From: an uncultured Eubacteriales bacterium
GTDB lineage: Bacteria > Bacillota > Clostridia > Oscillospirales > Acutalibacteraceae
Reading direction: 5' to 3'
Assembly (NCBI GenBank): GCA_934630515.1
Contig: CAKTVV010000018.1
Span: 1 to 61,433, forward strand
DNA length: 61,433 nt
Of this stretch, positions 52,101 to 60,651 are shown piece by piece (within the stretch, counting starts at the first letter, position 1; every line of letters starts with the position of its first letter). A program made the translations under genes and the position numbers. The notes under the pieces are model-generated. The model did no database searches. It worked only from the letters and a program-made list of their open reading frames with translations, and was not told the origin of the DNA.

Positions 52101-54939
52101 TACCTATAAGCGGCTGACCGAGGATAAAGAGCTGAATGTGGTGTATTTCGGCGGTTCGGTCACAGCGGGCTACGGAGCCAGCCAGCCGGATCGGACCTCC
52201 TGGCGGGCGCAGGTGGGCGCATGGCTGGAGACCAACTATCCGGAGGCAACCGTGCATAACATCAACCGGGCGGTCGGCGAGAGCGGCACCTATCTGGGCT
52301 CCTTCCGGGTGCAGCGGGATGTGATCGCCCACAAGCCGGATCTGGTATTCATCGAATATTCCATCAACGATTCCTATTTCGGCTCCACCTATGCCCAGGC
52401 GGCCTCTCAGTTTGAGACCGTGGTGCGGGAGATCAAGCAGGCACTGCCCTTATGCGACATCGTGACGGTGTTCGTCACCGACCGAAACAATGCGGCGGAC
52501 GCCGTGCAGGGCAAGCTGCACCTGCAGGCGCAGGCGCACGAGGCCATTGCGGAAAAATACAACATTTCCTCCATCGCCGTGGGGTGTGCGCTGATGAGCC
52601 GACTGCCCGCTAATTACAGCAGCGTGTGGAGCCAATACTTCCTCGATGGGGTGCATCCCACCGATAAGGGCTATCGGGAATACTATCTGTGTGTGGAGGA
52701 ATACCTGAAAAATGTGCTGCAGCACACGGAATATCGCCAGGCGGTGGAGCGCTATGACGACCTGCCGCCGGTGCAGAGCGCCGCTCTCTTTGACGGGAAC
52801 CGGCAGCTGACGCAGCCCACCGAGGCGCTGCTGGCGCAATCGGAGACACGGGGCGGCAGCGGCTTCCGCTTTGACAGCGGTCTGTACGGCTTGTACGATT
52901 ACAACGGTTTCATTAAAGCAAGCGCCGCCGGAGCGGTATTTGCCTATACGTTCGACGGCACGGAGCTGTCGATCATCACCAATCAATACGGACCGGACGC
53001 CAAATTCCAGATCAGCATTGACGGCGGGGCTTATGTAACAAAGGAATTCAATCATCACAATCCCACGGTGCTGGTCTCGGGGCTTACCCCCGGACGCCAT
53101 ACAGTGCTGTTTAAGCCGGACTTTTCCACCTTCAGCGGTGAAATCCGCATCGGTGCTTTTATGCAGCGGGATGAGACCCTGTCCACCTTGCAGGGGGCGG
53201 AATATCGTTACAGCGATTGGGGGAATTCCACGCTGACGCTGCCCGCCGGGGCCTATACCGTGCTGTATCCGGAGCAGCCCACCGTGGCGGCGCTGCCGGT
53301 CACCCAGCAGGACGGATACCGTTTCGACGGCTGGAGCGACAGCGAGGGACATATGCTCAGCGCCGAGACGGCGCTTTCGCCGGGGATGGTGCTGACGGCG
53401 CAATATACCCGGCTGGCGGACGGCGATGTGAACGGCGACGGTCGCTTGGATGATGCCGATCTGACGGAGATGCAGCGGGTGCTGCTGGGCATTTCGGCGG
53501 TCTCATTCTTCGATGCCAATGCCGACGGGGTATGCGACATCCGGGATCTGGTGGCGCTGCGCAGGCAGCTGGACGCCACCACCCCGGTCGATAATGCCGC
53601 CGTGCTGTATAACGGACAGCACAGCTCCTATGATGAAACGGCGGAGCAGCGGCGGCAGGCGATCCTGGCCAGGCCGGATACGATGCAGCCGTCGGAAGCG
53701 GGAAAAACCTATTACATTTCCGATACAGGCGACGACCGGAACAGCGGTCTTTCCGCCGATAACCCCTGGCGCAGCAGCGCCCGTTTGGGGCTGGCGGCGC
53801 ACACGCTCAATGAGGGCGATGTGGTGCTGTTTGAGCGGGGCGGCGTCTATCGGGGAGCTTTCGCATTGACCTCCGGCGTGACCTATGGCGCCTACGGCGA
53901 AGGCCGCAAACCGGAGATCTACGGCAGTCTCCGCAACTGTGCCTATGGGCAGCTGTGGAGCGCCACCGAGACCCCTTGTGTGTGGGCACTGCCGGTGGGC
54001 AATCTGCCGGATATCGGCAACATCGTGCTGGATAACGGCAAGCGATGCGGCACCAAACGATTGAGCGGGCAGCTCTCCTCGGAGCTGGAATTCTACCACG
54101 ATCGGGCGGCCGGTGTGCTGTATCTGTACTGCGCCGAGGGGAACCCCGGCGAGGTATGCTTTCGTATGGAGCTGTGCGCCGATGCGCCGCTCATGGCGGG
54201 CAGGAACCGCCCCCACGACATCACCGTGGAAAACCTGTGTCTCAAATATACCGGCTCTCACGCGCTCGTCTTTTCCAACGGCTCCCGGAATATCACGGTG
54301 CGGGGCTGCGAGATTGGGTATATCGGCGGCAGTATGCTGAATGAGACAGTGCGCTATGGCAACGGCATCGAATTCGTGGACAACGCCGACACTATCACGG
54401 TGACCGGCAACTGGATCTATCAGTGCTACGATGCCGGCATCACCCACCAGTCCAGTTATGCAGACGGATGTAAGCAGAACGCCATCCGGTTCTGCGACAA
54501 TCTGGTGGAGTATTGCGTCTACAACATCGAGTATTACGTCAGCCAGGAAAACGGGCGGATCACCGATACCGTATATCAGAATAATATCCTGCGGTTTGCC
54601 GGCTACGGCTTCGGCAGCGAGAACCGCATCGGCAGCAACACCCGCTATGCCGCCAATATCTGCAACTATGCCCGCCAGATGCCCTCATCGGACTTTTCCG
54701 TGATCGGCAACGTGCTGGACAGCCCCCGCTATAATCAGCTGACCGTCGGGTGTCCCAATCTATCCGGGGTCGGGCCGACGGTCACCGGTAATTCCTATAT
54801 ACAGAAAAACGCAGAGGTGGCGCTGATCCTCGGTGAGGATGGCAGCAAAACGTCCCTGACCGCCGACAGCGCCGAGATGTTGTGGAAAGCGATCGCTATG
54901 GTGGATGCACAGCCGACAGCGGTCGTGTATGAGCCATAG
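49165..54939 (+). CDS. Giant secreted multidomain protein: beta-helices, SGNH esterase, dockerin, beta-helix
   Basis: The 1924-residue product has a signal peptide (~1-28). Two homologous beta-helix modules (~28-360, ~361-680) each start VSxxGADTADGxTPET and contain NGVDFTLNGG / VNITLNGG coils. A third shorter one spans ~690-970. Residues ~989-1185 are an SGNH hydrolase (VVYFGGSVTAGYGAS nucleophile block, EYSINDSY, DGVHPTDKGYREY). A beta-sandwich and an InlB-like repeat (~1355-1420, YRFDGWSDSEGHML) follow. Residues ~1420-1472 are a type I dockerin with two calcium loops (DVNGDGRLDDAD, DANADGVCDIRD). The C-terminal ~450 residues equal the mature beta-helix lipoprotein encoded upstream. Probably a cellulosome-type multifunctional esterase/lyase; the internal dockerin is unusual. 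Confidence 0.8.
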   Translation: MRCKRISAWICSAVLLFSSVPVLQLSAANTAAVLYVSDSGADTADGQTPETPLQSVGKAIELLDKTQSSERTVRVIGTATVSAHLPTHTQAVRIEGNDAAAKLVLTRDIRINGPLSLDSIRLSTGGNPLLCDRNALHIGAGVTVEGTAPGIVSGYQGTWKADLNNHAQKEQVTVDGGSFDIVYLGARATQTSIPYAVVNGVDFTLNGGQVQQAVVGADGWSGNAGYNVYTGDVNITVNGGTISRVRVVDRNGISDSVRSQLNGHAVQLILNNGSSVATNELNAAAVETLGGVFYQLECAALESSRLETTDTAGTYRVIGDKAAVAKDGSHVYTSEGGLLTVPAGSYTVSWSSGETSKQETVYVSATGADTADGKTPETAVATMDKAFSLLGAQQAETKTVKIIGSYTLSAHLPTHTEPTIIKGYDENAVLTLKRFIRINGPTVFDRIRFDAGGYMLCCDRNELTMGEQVTMTSTDITQGLYVDSGYYNAYDASCNRNPQKERITIHNGLYYAVRLGTEYAVTPSVEVNGVDFTLNGGSLYKLYIGAYGDSGRKGYCNYTDNVNITLNGGSIKDRLAVSDIDGQSKLNGHAVQLILNNGMTVAKNELSAATVGALGGVYYELRCAKAADSALTATDTAGVYQVSGDKIAVATDGTTVYTSENGILTIGKPGVYAVSFVSTGLCCYVSAAGDDNAAGTKDAPLRTLSAALVKTLDGGRIIILDKAAYTADTLSSYVGSRTIEGETAAAVLAYGGGDMRLKGNLILRNLVLHQDAANASIVTNGYDLEIGESVTYSYAGTTGYTTPRIITGKAAGGQEWITIAAADFKNITVGGSGGVPTVTRIQTGNHPLSEVTVHTDSKESAVKLYTGGSIPAVNVADGAQYGSAELIANASAAAVYPTGQQNLWLINSRGLNGETVAFTDQPGTYGVRSTPAALPTAISANGSTAYVAQAHASVPETPITDYAYTAYADYIRYRKPLTHTYKRLTEDKELNVVYFGGSVTAGYGASQPDRTSWRAQVGAWLETNYPEATVHNINRAVGESGTYLGSFRVQRDVIAHKPDLVFIEYSINDSYFGSTYAQAASQFETVVREIKQALPLCDIVTVFVTDRNNAADAVQGKLHLQAQAHEAIAEKYNISSIAVGCALMSRLPANYSSVWSQYFLDGVHPTDKGYREYYLCVEEYLKNVLQHTEYRQAVERYDDLPPVQSAALFDGNRQLTQPTEALLAQSETRGGSGFRFDSGLYGLYDYNGFIKASAAGAVFAYTFDGTELSIITNQYGPDAKFQISIDGGAYVTKEFNHHNPTVLVSGLTPGRHTVLFKPDFSTFSGEIRIGAFMQRDETLSTLQGAEYRYSDWGNSTLTLPAGAYTVLYPEQPTVAALPVTQQDGYRFDGWSDSEGHMLSAETALSPGMVLTAQYTRLADGDVNGDGRLDDADLTEMQRVLLGISAVSFFDANADGVCDIRDLVALRRQLDATTPVDNAAVLYNGQHSSYDETAEQRRQAILARPDTMQPSEAGKTYYISDTGDDRNSGLSADNPWRSSARLGLAAHTLNEGDVVLFERGGVYRGAFALTSGVTYGAYGEGRKPEIYGSLRNCAYGQLWSATETPCVWALPVGNLPDIGNIVLDNGKRCGTKRLSGQLSSELEFYHDRAAGVLYLYCAEGNPGEVCFRMELCADAPLMAGRNRPHDITVENLCLKYTGSHALVFSNGSRNITVRGCEIGYIGGSMLNETVRYGNGIEFVDNADTITVTGNWIYQCYDAGITHQSSYADGCKQNAIRFCDNLVEYCVYNIEYYVSQENGRITDTVYQNNILRFAGYGFGSENRIGSNTRYAANICNYARQMPSSDFSVIGNVLDSPRYNQLTVGCPNLSGVGPTVTGNSYIQKNAEVALILGEDGSKTSLTADSAEMLWKAIAMVDAQPTAVVYEP
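49242..50219. repeat. ~978-bp near-identical duplication, copy 1 (copy 2 at 55651-56628)
   Basis: From GGCTGCAAACACGG to GTCAGCTGGTCCTC the sequence matches 55651-56628 at a constant offset of 6409 bp; the encoded residues, and even alternative frames, look the same in both. Identity ends abruptly at the 5' edge (different signal peptides) and fades gradually at the 3' edge. I compared it by reading, not by alignment. Confidence 0.85.
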
Positions 54940-54973
54940 ACAAGATCGAATTTATAGATAGGAGAGGATCTCT

Positions 54974-55528
54974 GTGAAGGTAAAAACCTTTCGACCCCTG
55001 CGGCTGGCGGCGGTATGGCTGGCTATATGGTTGACGGCGCTATTATGCTTTCCCGTATCGGCTGCATCCCCCCGGCTGGCGGGAGACCTGAACGGCGACG
55101 GCCGCATGGGTGCAGAAGACCGGACGGTGCTTCAGCGGGCTCTTCTGGGTATTTCCGACGGCTATGAGGAGGAAACGCTGGACATCAATCTGGACGGCAC
55201 GGTGGACATTCGGGATCTGGTGGCTTTGGGGACGATCCTTGTCGGTGACGGAAAAACCGACGGTGTGCTGACGGTGCAGTCGGTCACGCTGTCCGGCACA
55301 ACGGTCACGCTGTCCGTGCAGAACACCTCGACCGTATGGGAATCCGACGCCGATTCATATGTGGCGCTAACCTGTCTGGACGAGACGGGAACAGCGCTCG
55401 GTGCGGCGCGGGCCAAGCTGGGTGTGGTGGCTCCCGGAGCGACGAAAACCGTGCAGTGTACGGTTACCTCCGGCACGGCTGCGGTAAAGGCTGCGGGCAT
55501 CGCCGCCAACTACTGGTCGGTTCTGTAA
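54974..55528 (+). CDS. Small secreted protein with N-terminal dockerin
   Basis: GTG 54974 follows AGGAGAGG, giving 184 residues. A signal peptide ends near VSA (residue ~33). Residues ~36-90 are a type I dockerin with two loops (DLNGDGRMGAED, DINLDGTVDIRD). The remaining ~90 residues are a beta-sandwich with no catalytic motif (VTLSGTTVTLSVQNTSTVWESD…GVVAPGATKTVQCTV). It may be a small scaffold-docked binding or adaptor protein. It lies between two giant beta-helix genes in the same operon. Confidence 0.8.
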   Translation: MKVKTFRPLRLAAVWLAIWLTALLCFPVSAASPRLAGDLNGDGRMGAEDRTVLQRALLGISDGYEEETLDINLDGTVDIRDLVALGTILVGDGKTDGVLTVQSVTLSGTTVTLSVQNTSTVWESDADSYVALTCLDETGTALGAARAKLGVVAPGATKTVQCTVTSGTAAVKAAGIAANYWSVL

Positions 55529-55570
55529 ATAAGAGGCACCCACAATTCAGAAGAAAAAGAGGTACGCATT

Positions 55571-58500
55571 ATGAAAGTGAAAAAGCTTGCAGCGTTTCTC
55601 CTTTGTCTGACCGTAACGGTTAGTTCGCTGACGGGGGCGATCTATACACAGGCTGCAAACACGGCTGCGGTGCTGTATGTATCGGACAGCGGTGCGGACA
55701 CGGCGGACGGACAGACGCCGGAGACGCCGCTGCAATCCGTCGGCAAAGCCATAGAGCTGCTGGATAAGACCCAGAGCAGCGAAAGAACGGTGCGCGTCAT
55801 CGGCACCGCCACCGTATCGGCGCATCTGCCGACCCATACGCAGGCGGTGCGCATCGAGGGAAATGACGCCGCAGCCAAACTGGTGCTGACCCGGGATATC
55901 CGCATCAACGGACCCCTGTCTCTGGACAGCATCCGACTGAGCACCGGCGGGAATCCTCTCCTGTGCGACCGGAATGCGCTGCACATCGGGGCGGGCGTGA
56001 CCGTTGAGGGCACCGCCCCCGGGATCGTCAGCGGGTATCAAGGGACCTGGAAAGCCGACCTCAACAACCATGCGCAAAAGGAGCAGGTCACCGTGGACGG
56101 CGGCAGCTTCGACATTGTCTATCTGGGCGCCCGCGCTACGCAGACCTCTATCCCCTACGCCGTCGTCAACGGCGTGGACTTCACCCTCAACGGCGGGCAG
56201 GTGCAGCAGGCGGTCGTGGGCGCCGACGGATGGTCCGGCAATGCCGGCTACAATGTGTATACCGGCGACGTGAACATCACCGTCAACGGCGGCACAATCA
56301 GCCGGGTGCGGGTCGTAGACCGCAACGGTATCAGCGACAGCGTGCGCTCTCAGCTGAACGGCCATGCCGTGCAGCTCATCCTCAACAACGGCAGCTCCGT
56401 CGCCACGAACGAGCTGAACGCGGCGGCGGTGGAGACGCTGGGCGGCGTTTTCTATCAGCTGGAGTGCGCCGCTCTGGAGAGCAGCCGTCTGGAGACGACC
56501 GACACGGCGGGCACCTATCGGGTGATCGGCGATAAAGCAGCCGTAGCGAAAGACGGGAGCCACGTCTACACCTCGGAGGGCGGACTGCTCACCGTGCCGG
56601 CAGGCAGCTACACGGTCAGCTGGTCCTCCGGCGAAACGTCCAAGCAGGAGACGGTGTATGTTTCTGCCACCGGTGCAGACACGGCAGACGGCAAAGCACC
56701 GGAGACGGCGGTCGCCACCATGGACAAGGCGTTCTCCCTGCTGGGAGCACAGCAGGCGGAAGCCAAAACGGTGAAGATCGTCGGCAGCTACACGCTTTCG
56801 GCTCATCTGCCCGTCCATACGCAGACCGTTTCCATCGAGGGCTACGATGCCGATGCTCTGCTGATCTTGGGCAGAAATATCCGGCTCAACGGAGCCATCA
56901 CCTTCGATCACATCCGGCTCGATGCGCAGGGAACCACCTCCGGCGGCTATATGCTCTGCTGCGACCGGAATGAGCTAACCCTGGGTGCGAACTTCCGGAT
57001 GGTGTCCGACGACTACGGCAAGGGCTTGTGCATAGACAGCGGATACTATAATGCCTATGACGCCTCCTGCAACCGGAACCCCCAAAAGGAGCGGATCACC
57101 ATCCACAACGGCCTGTATTATGCGGTGCGCTTGGGTGCGGAGTATGCCGTGACCCCCTCCGTGGAGGTGAACGGCGTGGATTTCACCCTGAACGGCGGCG
57201 GGGTGTATAAGCTCTATATCGGCGCTTACGGTGACAGCGGCCGCAAGGGATACTGCAATTATACCGACAATGTGAACATTACTCTGAATGGCGGTGAACT
57301 CAAGGACCGGCTGGCTGTTTCCGACATCGACGGGCAGTCCAAGCTGAACGGTCATGCGGTGCAGCTGATCCTCAATAACGGGATGACCGTGGCAAAAAAC
57401 GAGCTGAGCGCAGCAACCGTCGGCGCTCTGGGCGGTGTGTATTATGAGCTGCGCAGCGAAAATACAGCCGGGTGCGCTCTGACCGCCACCGATACAGCCG
57501 GCACCTACCGAGTGACAGGCAATAAGACCGCCACTGCGGTGGCGGTCGACGGCTCCGGGACATTTGTCTCCGAAAACGGCGTGCTGGCGATCGGCGCCCC
57601 GGGGGTCTATACCGTCACCTATGCGGCGGCTCCGGTGGGCGAAAAGGTCTATGTTTCCGCAACCGGCTCCGATGAAAACCCCGGCACGGCTGAAGCGCCT
57701 TTTGCCACGCTGAAAGCCGCCGTCGAGGCGCTGGACAGCGCCCAGACGGACACCCGCACGGTGGTGCTGCAAGGCGCAGTGGCTCTGCCCGCCAACCTGC
57801 CCCGCCATACGAATGAGATCACGATCACAGGCGACGGAAACGCCGATACGGTGCTGAATATCACCGACAGCTGCGCCATCAACGGTCCTCTGAAGCTGGA
57901 TCAGCTGGCGGTGGCGGTGCTGGCGGACAGCAAGTTTATCAACACCGAGGGCAGTCCGCTGACCGTAGGCAACCTGACGACCGCCAAGGGCAGCCAATAT
58001 CTTCTGAATATGCATTGCGGCACCTATAATGCGGACGGCGAACGGGAGAGTGTCACGGTAAACGGTGGCAGCTTCTGGAATGTGTTTATCGGCTCCTACT
58101 ACAATACCGGGACGACGCACGCCACCGCAGGCGCCGATTTCATTCTCAACGGTGGCGCTGTCAATAAGATCCGTACCTTTGCCGATGGCTGGGGCACCCT
58201 GAAAAATGCCGTGTTTACCGAGAATGTCAACATCACCGTGAACGGCGGCTCCTTTGCTTTGTTGGAATTGACCAACTCGGACCGTCCGACGGTTTATCAA
58301 AAGGCGGTGCAGGTGATCCTCAATAACGGCATCACCGGCACCGTGCCGGCTGCGAACAGCGTCGATGCTGCCGGCGGCTACTGGCTGATGAAGTGCGCCG
58401 CCGGGGATACACTGGTGCCTACGGATACGGCAGGACAATTCCGCATCTGCGGCGGCAAGACCGCCATCGCCACCTCCGCCGACGGGCAAAAAACGGTGCT

Positions 58501-60229
58501 TTCCGCCGACGGAGTGCTTTCCGTGCCGGAGGCGGGCGAATACACGGTCACCTTCTCCGATGAGGTATTCTATACCAATAGCGGTACTGAACTGACATTC
58601 TATCAGGACTGCACCTTGGACCTGTCCGACGTACAGGCGCTGGAGGAGTCCGGCAAGCTGTTTGTGGGCTGGGTCGATGCGCAGGGCGCAGGCGTGACGG
58701 GCACCGCCTTTACCGCCGGTACAGTGCTGTATGCCCGGTATGTCACGTATGCGGACGATGGGTTCACCCTGGCGGGCGCACAGGTGGATCGCAGCAGCCT
58801 GAAGGTAGATAAGCAGCTGCAGTTCCGCTGCACGATCGACGCTGCGTCCTATGCGAGCCTGACGGAAGCCGTCGGCGCTGTGACGCTGGGCATCGTCTCC
58901 ATTCGCTCCGAGTATCTGGGAGTCAAGGAGCTGGCCGTGGACGGCGCATACGGCGACCATACGCCGCTGAACACAGCGGCAGATGCAGACACATTGCTGC
59001 TGGAGGCGGAGCGATGGGTGTTCCGTGCGGCGACAGAGCGTATCCCGGCGGCGGCATTTAAGACCGGCTACACGGCTAAGGGCTATCTGCGATTTACCGA
59101 TCTTAACGGCGGACAGCGGGTGCTGTATACGGAGTATGTGGCGCAGAGCGTGTATTCTGTCGCTCAGAGTATCGTGGCTAAGGACGGTGTAGCGGCAACG
59201 GAAAAACAATATTTCAGCGATCTTGTCCACTATGCGGAGGAAATCTATAAAAACCAGTATCTCAGCCAGACCAAAACGCCTTTGGCGGGAGCGCCGGACT
59301 CCTACGACGCCTTTTATAAGCTGGCCAACGGATTGAGCGTGCGGGAGATCACCATTCATTCCGACAGCGCCGATACCACACCGGTGGAAATTGTGCAGAT
59401 GAGTGATTTTCACTTTAATTTCTGCAATGCCAAGGATTTTGAGGAAAACAACCCCTCGACGATGAGCACCTATTACAACCGGGATCTGAAGCGCAACGGT
59501 GCCTCGCTCCCCATGGCGCTGAAATGCCTGGAATACGGCAGCATGTTCGATCAGGCCGTGATCACCGGGGATGTGATCGACTATATTTCCAACGGCAATC
59601 TGGAGCTGATGAAACGTTATGTGTGGGATGCCCATCCCGGCATTCTTGCCACACTCGGCAATCATGACCCGGTGCGGGTGATGGGGCTGCCCACCGATGT
59701 CCCCGACCCCACCTCTCTGCAATCCCGGTATGAGCTGCTGCAAAAGACCTGGGCGCACGACGTATACTACACCTCCAAGGTGGTCAAAAACAAGGTTATG
59801 GTTATCCAGATGGATAACAGTCAGCGCAGCTTTTGGGATCTTCAGGTGGCGAAGCTGCAGGCGGATATCGCCACCGCCCGCTCCAGGGGTTACACAGTGC
59901 TGCTGTTCATGCACCTGCCCCTGTCCACCGGCAACCCGGCGGATACGGCGGTATCCTCTTTCCATGTGAACGATCCCAGCGGTGCAACCCTTGATTTCTA
60001 TACGAAGGGCATCGGCTATAATGCCGGCGGCGCCACCGGGCAGGTCTATGACCTGATCACCAATAATGCGGATGTAATCCGCGGGGTGTTCACCGGAGAT
60101 ATGCACAGCGATTTCTATACGGAAATCGTCGCCAAAACCGCCGATGGCATGCAGACCACCATTCCGCAGTATGTGCTGACCGGGGCTTTCTACGACGACG
60201 GCGCTGTGATGCACATTACGGTGGATTAA
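55571..60229 (+). CDS. Secreted beta-helix protein with C-terminal metallophosphoesterase
   Basis: The 1552-residue product has a signal peptide (~1-30), then three related beta-helix modules (~30-360 identical to the neighbour, ~361-690, ~695-990). A Cys-poor mixed region follows (~1000-1260, including an LFVGWVDAQGAGV-type InlB-like repeat). The C-terminal ~280 residues are a calcineurin-like phosphoesterase with every metal motif in order: DFHFN, GDVIDY, GNHD, MHLP and GDMHSDF. It has no dockerin or anchor. An extracellular phosphoesterase fused to glycan-binding beta-helices suggests action on a phosphorylated glycan or teichoic-acid-like polymer. It is the last gene of the operon. Confidence 0.8.
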   Translation: MKVKKLAAFLLCLTVTVSSLTGAIYTQAANTAAVLYVSDSGADTADGQTPETPLQSVGKAIELLDKTQSSERTVRVIGTATVSAHLPTHTQAVRIEGNDAAAKLVLTRDIRINGPLSLDSIRLSTGGNPLLCDRNALHIGAGVTVEGTAPGIVSGYQGTWKADLNNHAQKEQVTVDGGSFDIVYLGARATQTSIPYAVVNGVDFTLNGGQVQQAVVGADGWSGNAGYNVYTGDVNITVNGGTISRVRVVDRNGISDSVRSQLNGHAVQLILNNGSSVATNELNAAAVETLGGVFYQLECAALESSRLETTDTAGTYRVIGDKAAVAKDGSHVYTSEGGLLTVPAGSYTVSWSSGETSKQETVYVSATGADTADGKAPETAVATMDKAFSLLGAQQAEAKTVKIVGSYTLSAHLPVHTQTVSIEGYDADALLILGRNIRLNGAITFDHIRLDAQGTTSGGYMLCCDRNELTLGANFRMVSDDYGKGLCIDSGYYNAYDASCNRNPQKERITIHNGLYYAVRLGAEYAVTPSVEVNGVDFTLNGGGVYKLYIGAYGDSGRKGYCNYTDNVNITLNGGELKDRLAVSDIDGQSKLNGHAVQLILNNGMTVAKNELSAATVGALGGVYYELRSENTAGCALTATDTAGTYRVTGNKTATAVAVDGSGTFVSENGVLAIGAPGVYTVTYAAAPVGEKVYVSATGSDENPGTAEAPFATLKAAVEALDSAQTDTRTVVLQGAVALPANLPRHTNEITITGDGNADTVLNITDSCAINGPLKLDQLAVAVLADSKFINTEGSPLTVGNLTTAKGSQYLLNMHCGTYNADGERESVTVNGGSFWNVFIGSYYNTGTTHATAGADFILNGGAVNKIRTFADGWGTLKNAVFTENVNITVNGGSFALLELTNSDRPTVYQKAVQVILNNGITGTVPAANSVDAAGGYWLMKCAAGDTLVPTDTAGQFRICGGKTAIATSADGQKTVLSADGVLSVPEAGEYTVTFSDEVFYTNSGTELTFYQDCTLDLSDVQALEESGKLFVGWVDAQGAGVTGTAFTAGTVLYARYVTYADDGFTLAGAQVDRSSLKVDKQLQFRCTIDAASYASLTEAVGAVTLGIVSIRSEYLGVKELAVDGAYGDHTPLNTAADADTLLLEAERWVFRAATERIPAAAFKTGYTAKGYLRFTDLNGGQRVLYTEYVAQSVYSVAQSIVAKDGVAATEKQYFSDLVHYAEEIYKNQYLSQTKTPLAGAPDSYDAFYKLANGLSVREITIHSDSADTTPVEIVQMSDFHFNFCNAKDFEENNPSTMSTYYNRDLKRNGASLPMALKCLEYGSMFDQAVITGDVIDYISNGNLELMKRYVWDAHPGILATLGNHDPVRVMGLPTDVPDPTSLQSRYELLQKTWAHDVYYTSKVVKNKVMVIQMDNSQRSFWDLQVAKLQADIATARSRGYTVLLFMHLPLSTGNPADTAVSSFHVNDPSGATLDFYTKGIGYNAGGATGQVYDLITNNADVIRGVFTGDMHSDFYTEIVAKTADGMQTTIPQYVLTGAFYDDGAVMHITVD
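55651..56628. repeat. ~978-bp near-identical duplication, copy 2 (copy 1 at 49242-50219)
   Basis: Matches 49242-50219 with a constant offset of 6409 bp. It encodes the first beta-helix module of the phosphoesterase protein. Confidence 0.85.
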
Positions 60230-60349
60230 AACCGGACGGCTTCGGAGCGCTTCTTCAAAAAGCAAATAGCCCAAGTCATGACCGTCGGCTAAGCCGATGA
60301 TTTCCGAATCCGACAAGAATTGTGTGGGCGCATCGGAGCAATACACTCA

Positions 60350-60388
60350 GCCGCCCTCGGACAGCACTGCTGTCCGAGGGCGGCTTTT
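60350..60388 (+). terminator. Strong terminator of the plus-strand operon
   Basis: Perfect 16-bp arms (60350-60365 and 60369-60384) around ACT are followed by TTTTCG, 120 bp after the last stop codon. The rest of the 422-bp gap up to the transposase holds no recognisable gene. Confidence 0.9.
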
Positions 60389-60651
60389 CGTTGTTTACGC
60401 TATTCCCACTACCCAGTCGTCCAGCGCCCCTATACGGCAGCGCGCGCACGTTAACATTTTGTCACGACCGGACGGCGATGCGCACCGGGGCACAGCGACG
60501 ATAGCTTGCAGCTCCGATTTATGTAAATATGTAAATCGGTCGTTTTCTCTTTATGTAAGGTTTTGAACTCTCACACAACCGAATAATGATACTCAGGCGG
60601 TACTGTCAAGCTTTATGCGCAAAATTGTTTGCAGGCTCCGGCTGAATGAGG

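Noticed and set aside
56975..60346. 1123-residue minus-strand open frame
   Set aside because: Antisense to the phosphoesterase gene, crosses the operon terminator and has no domain; shadow of codon bias.
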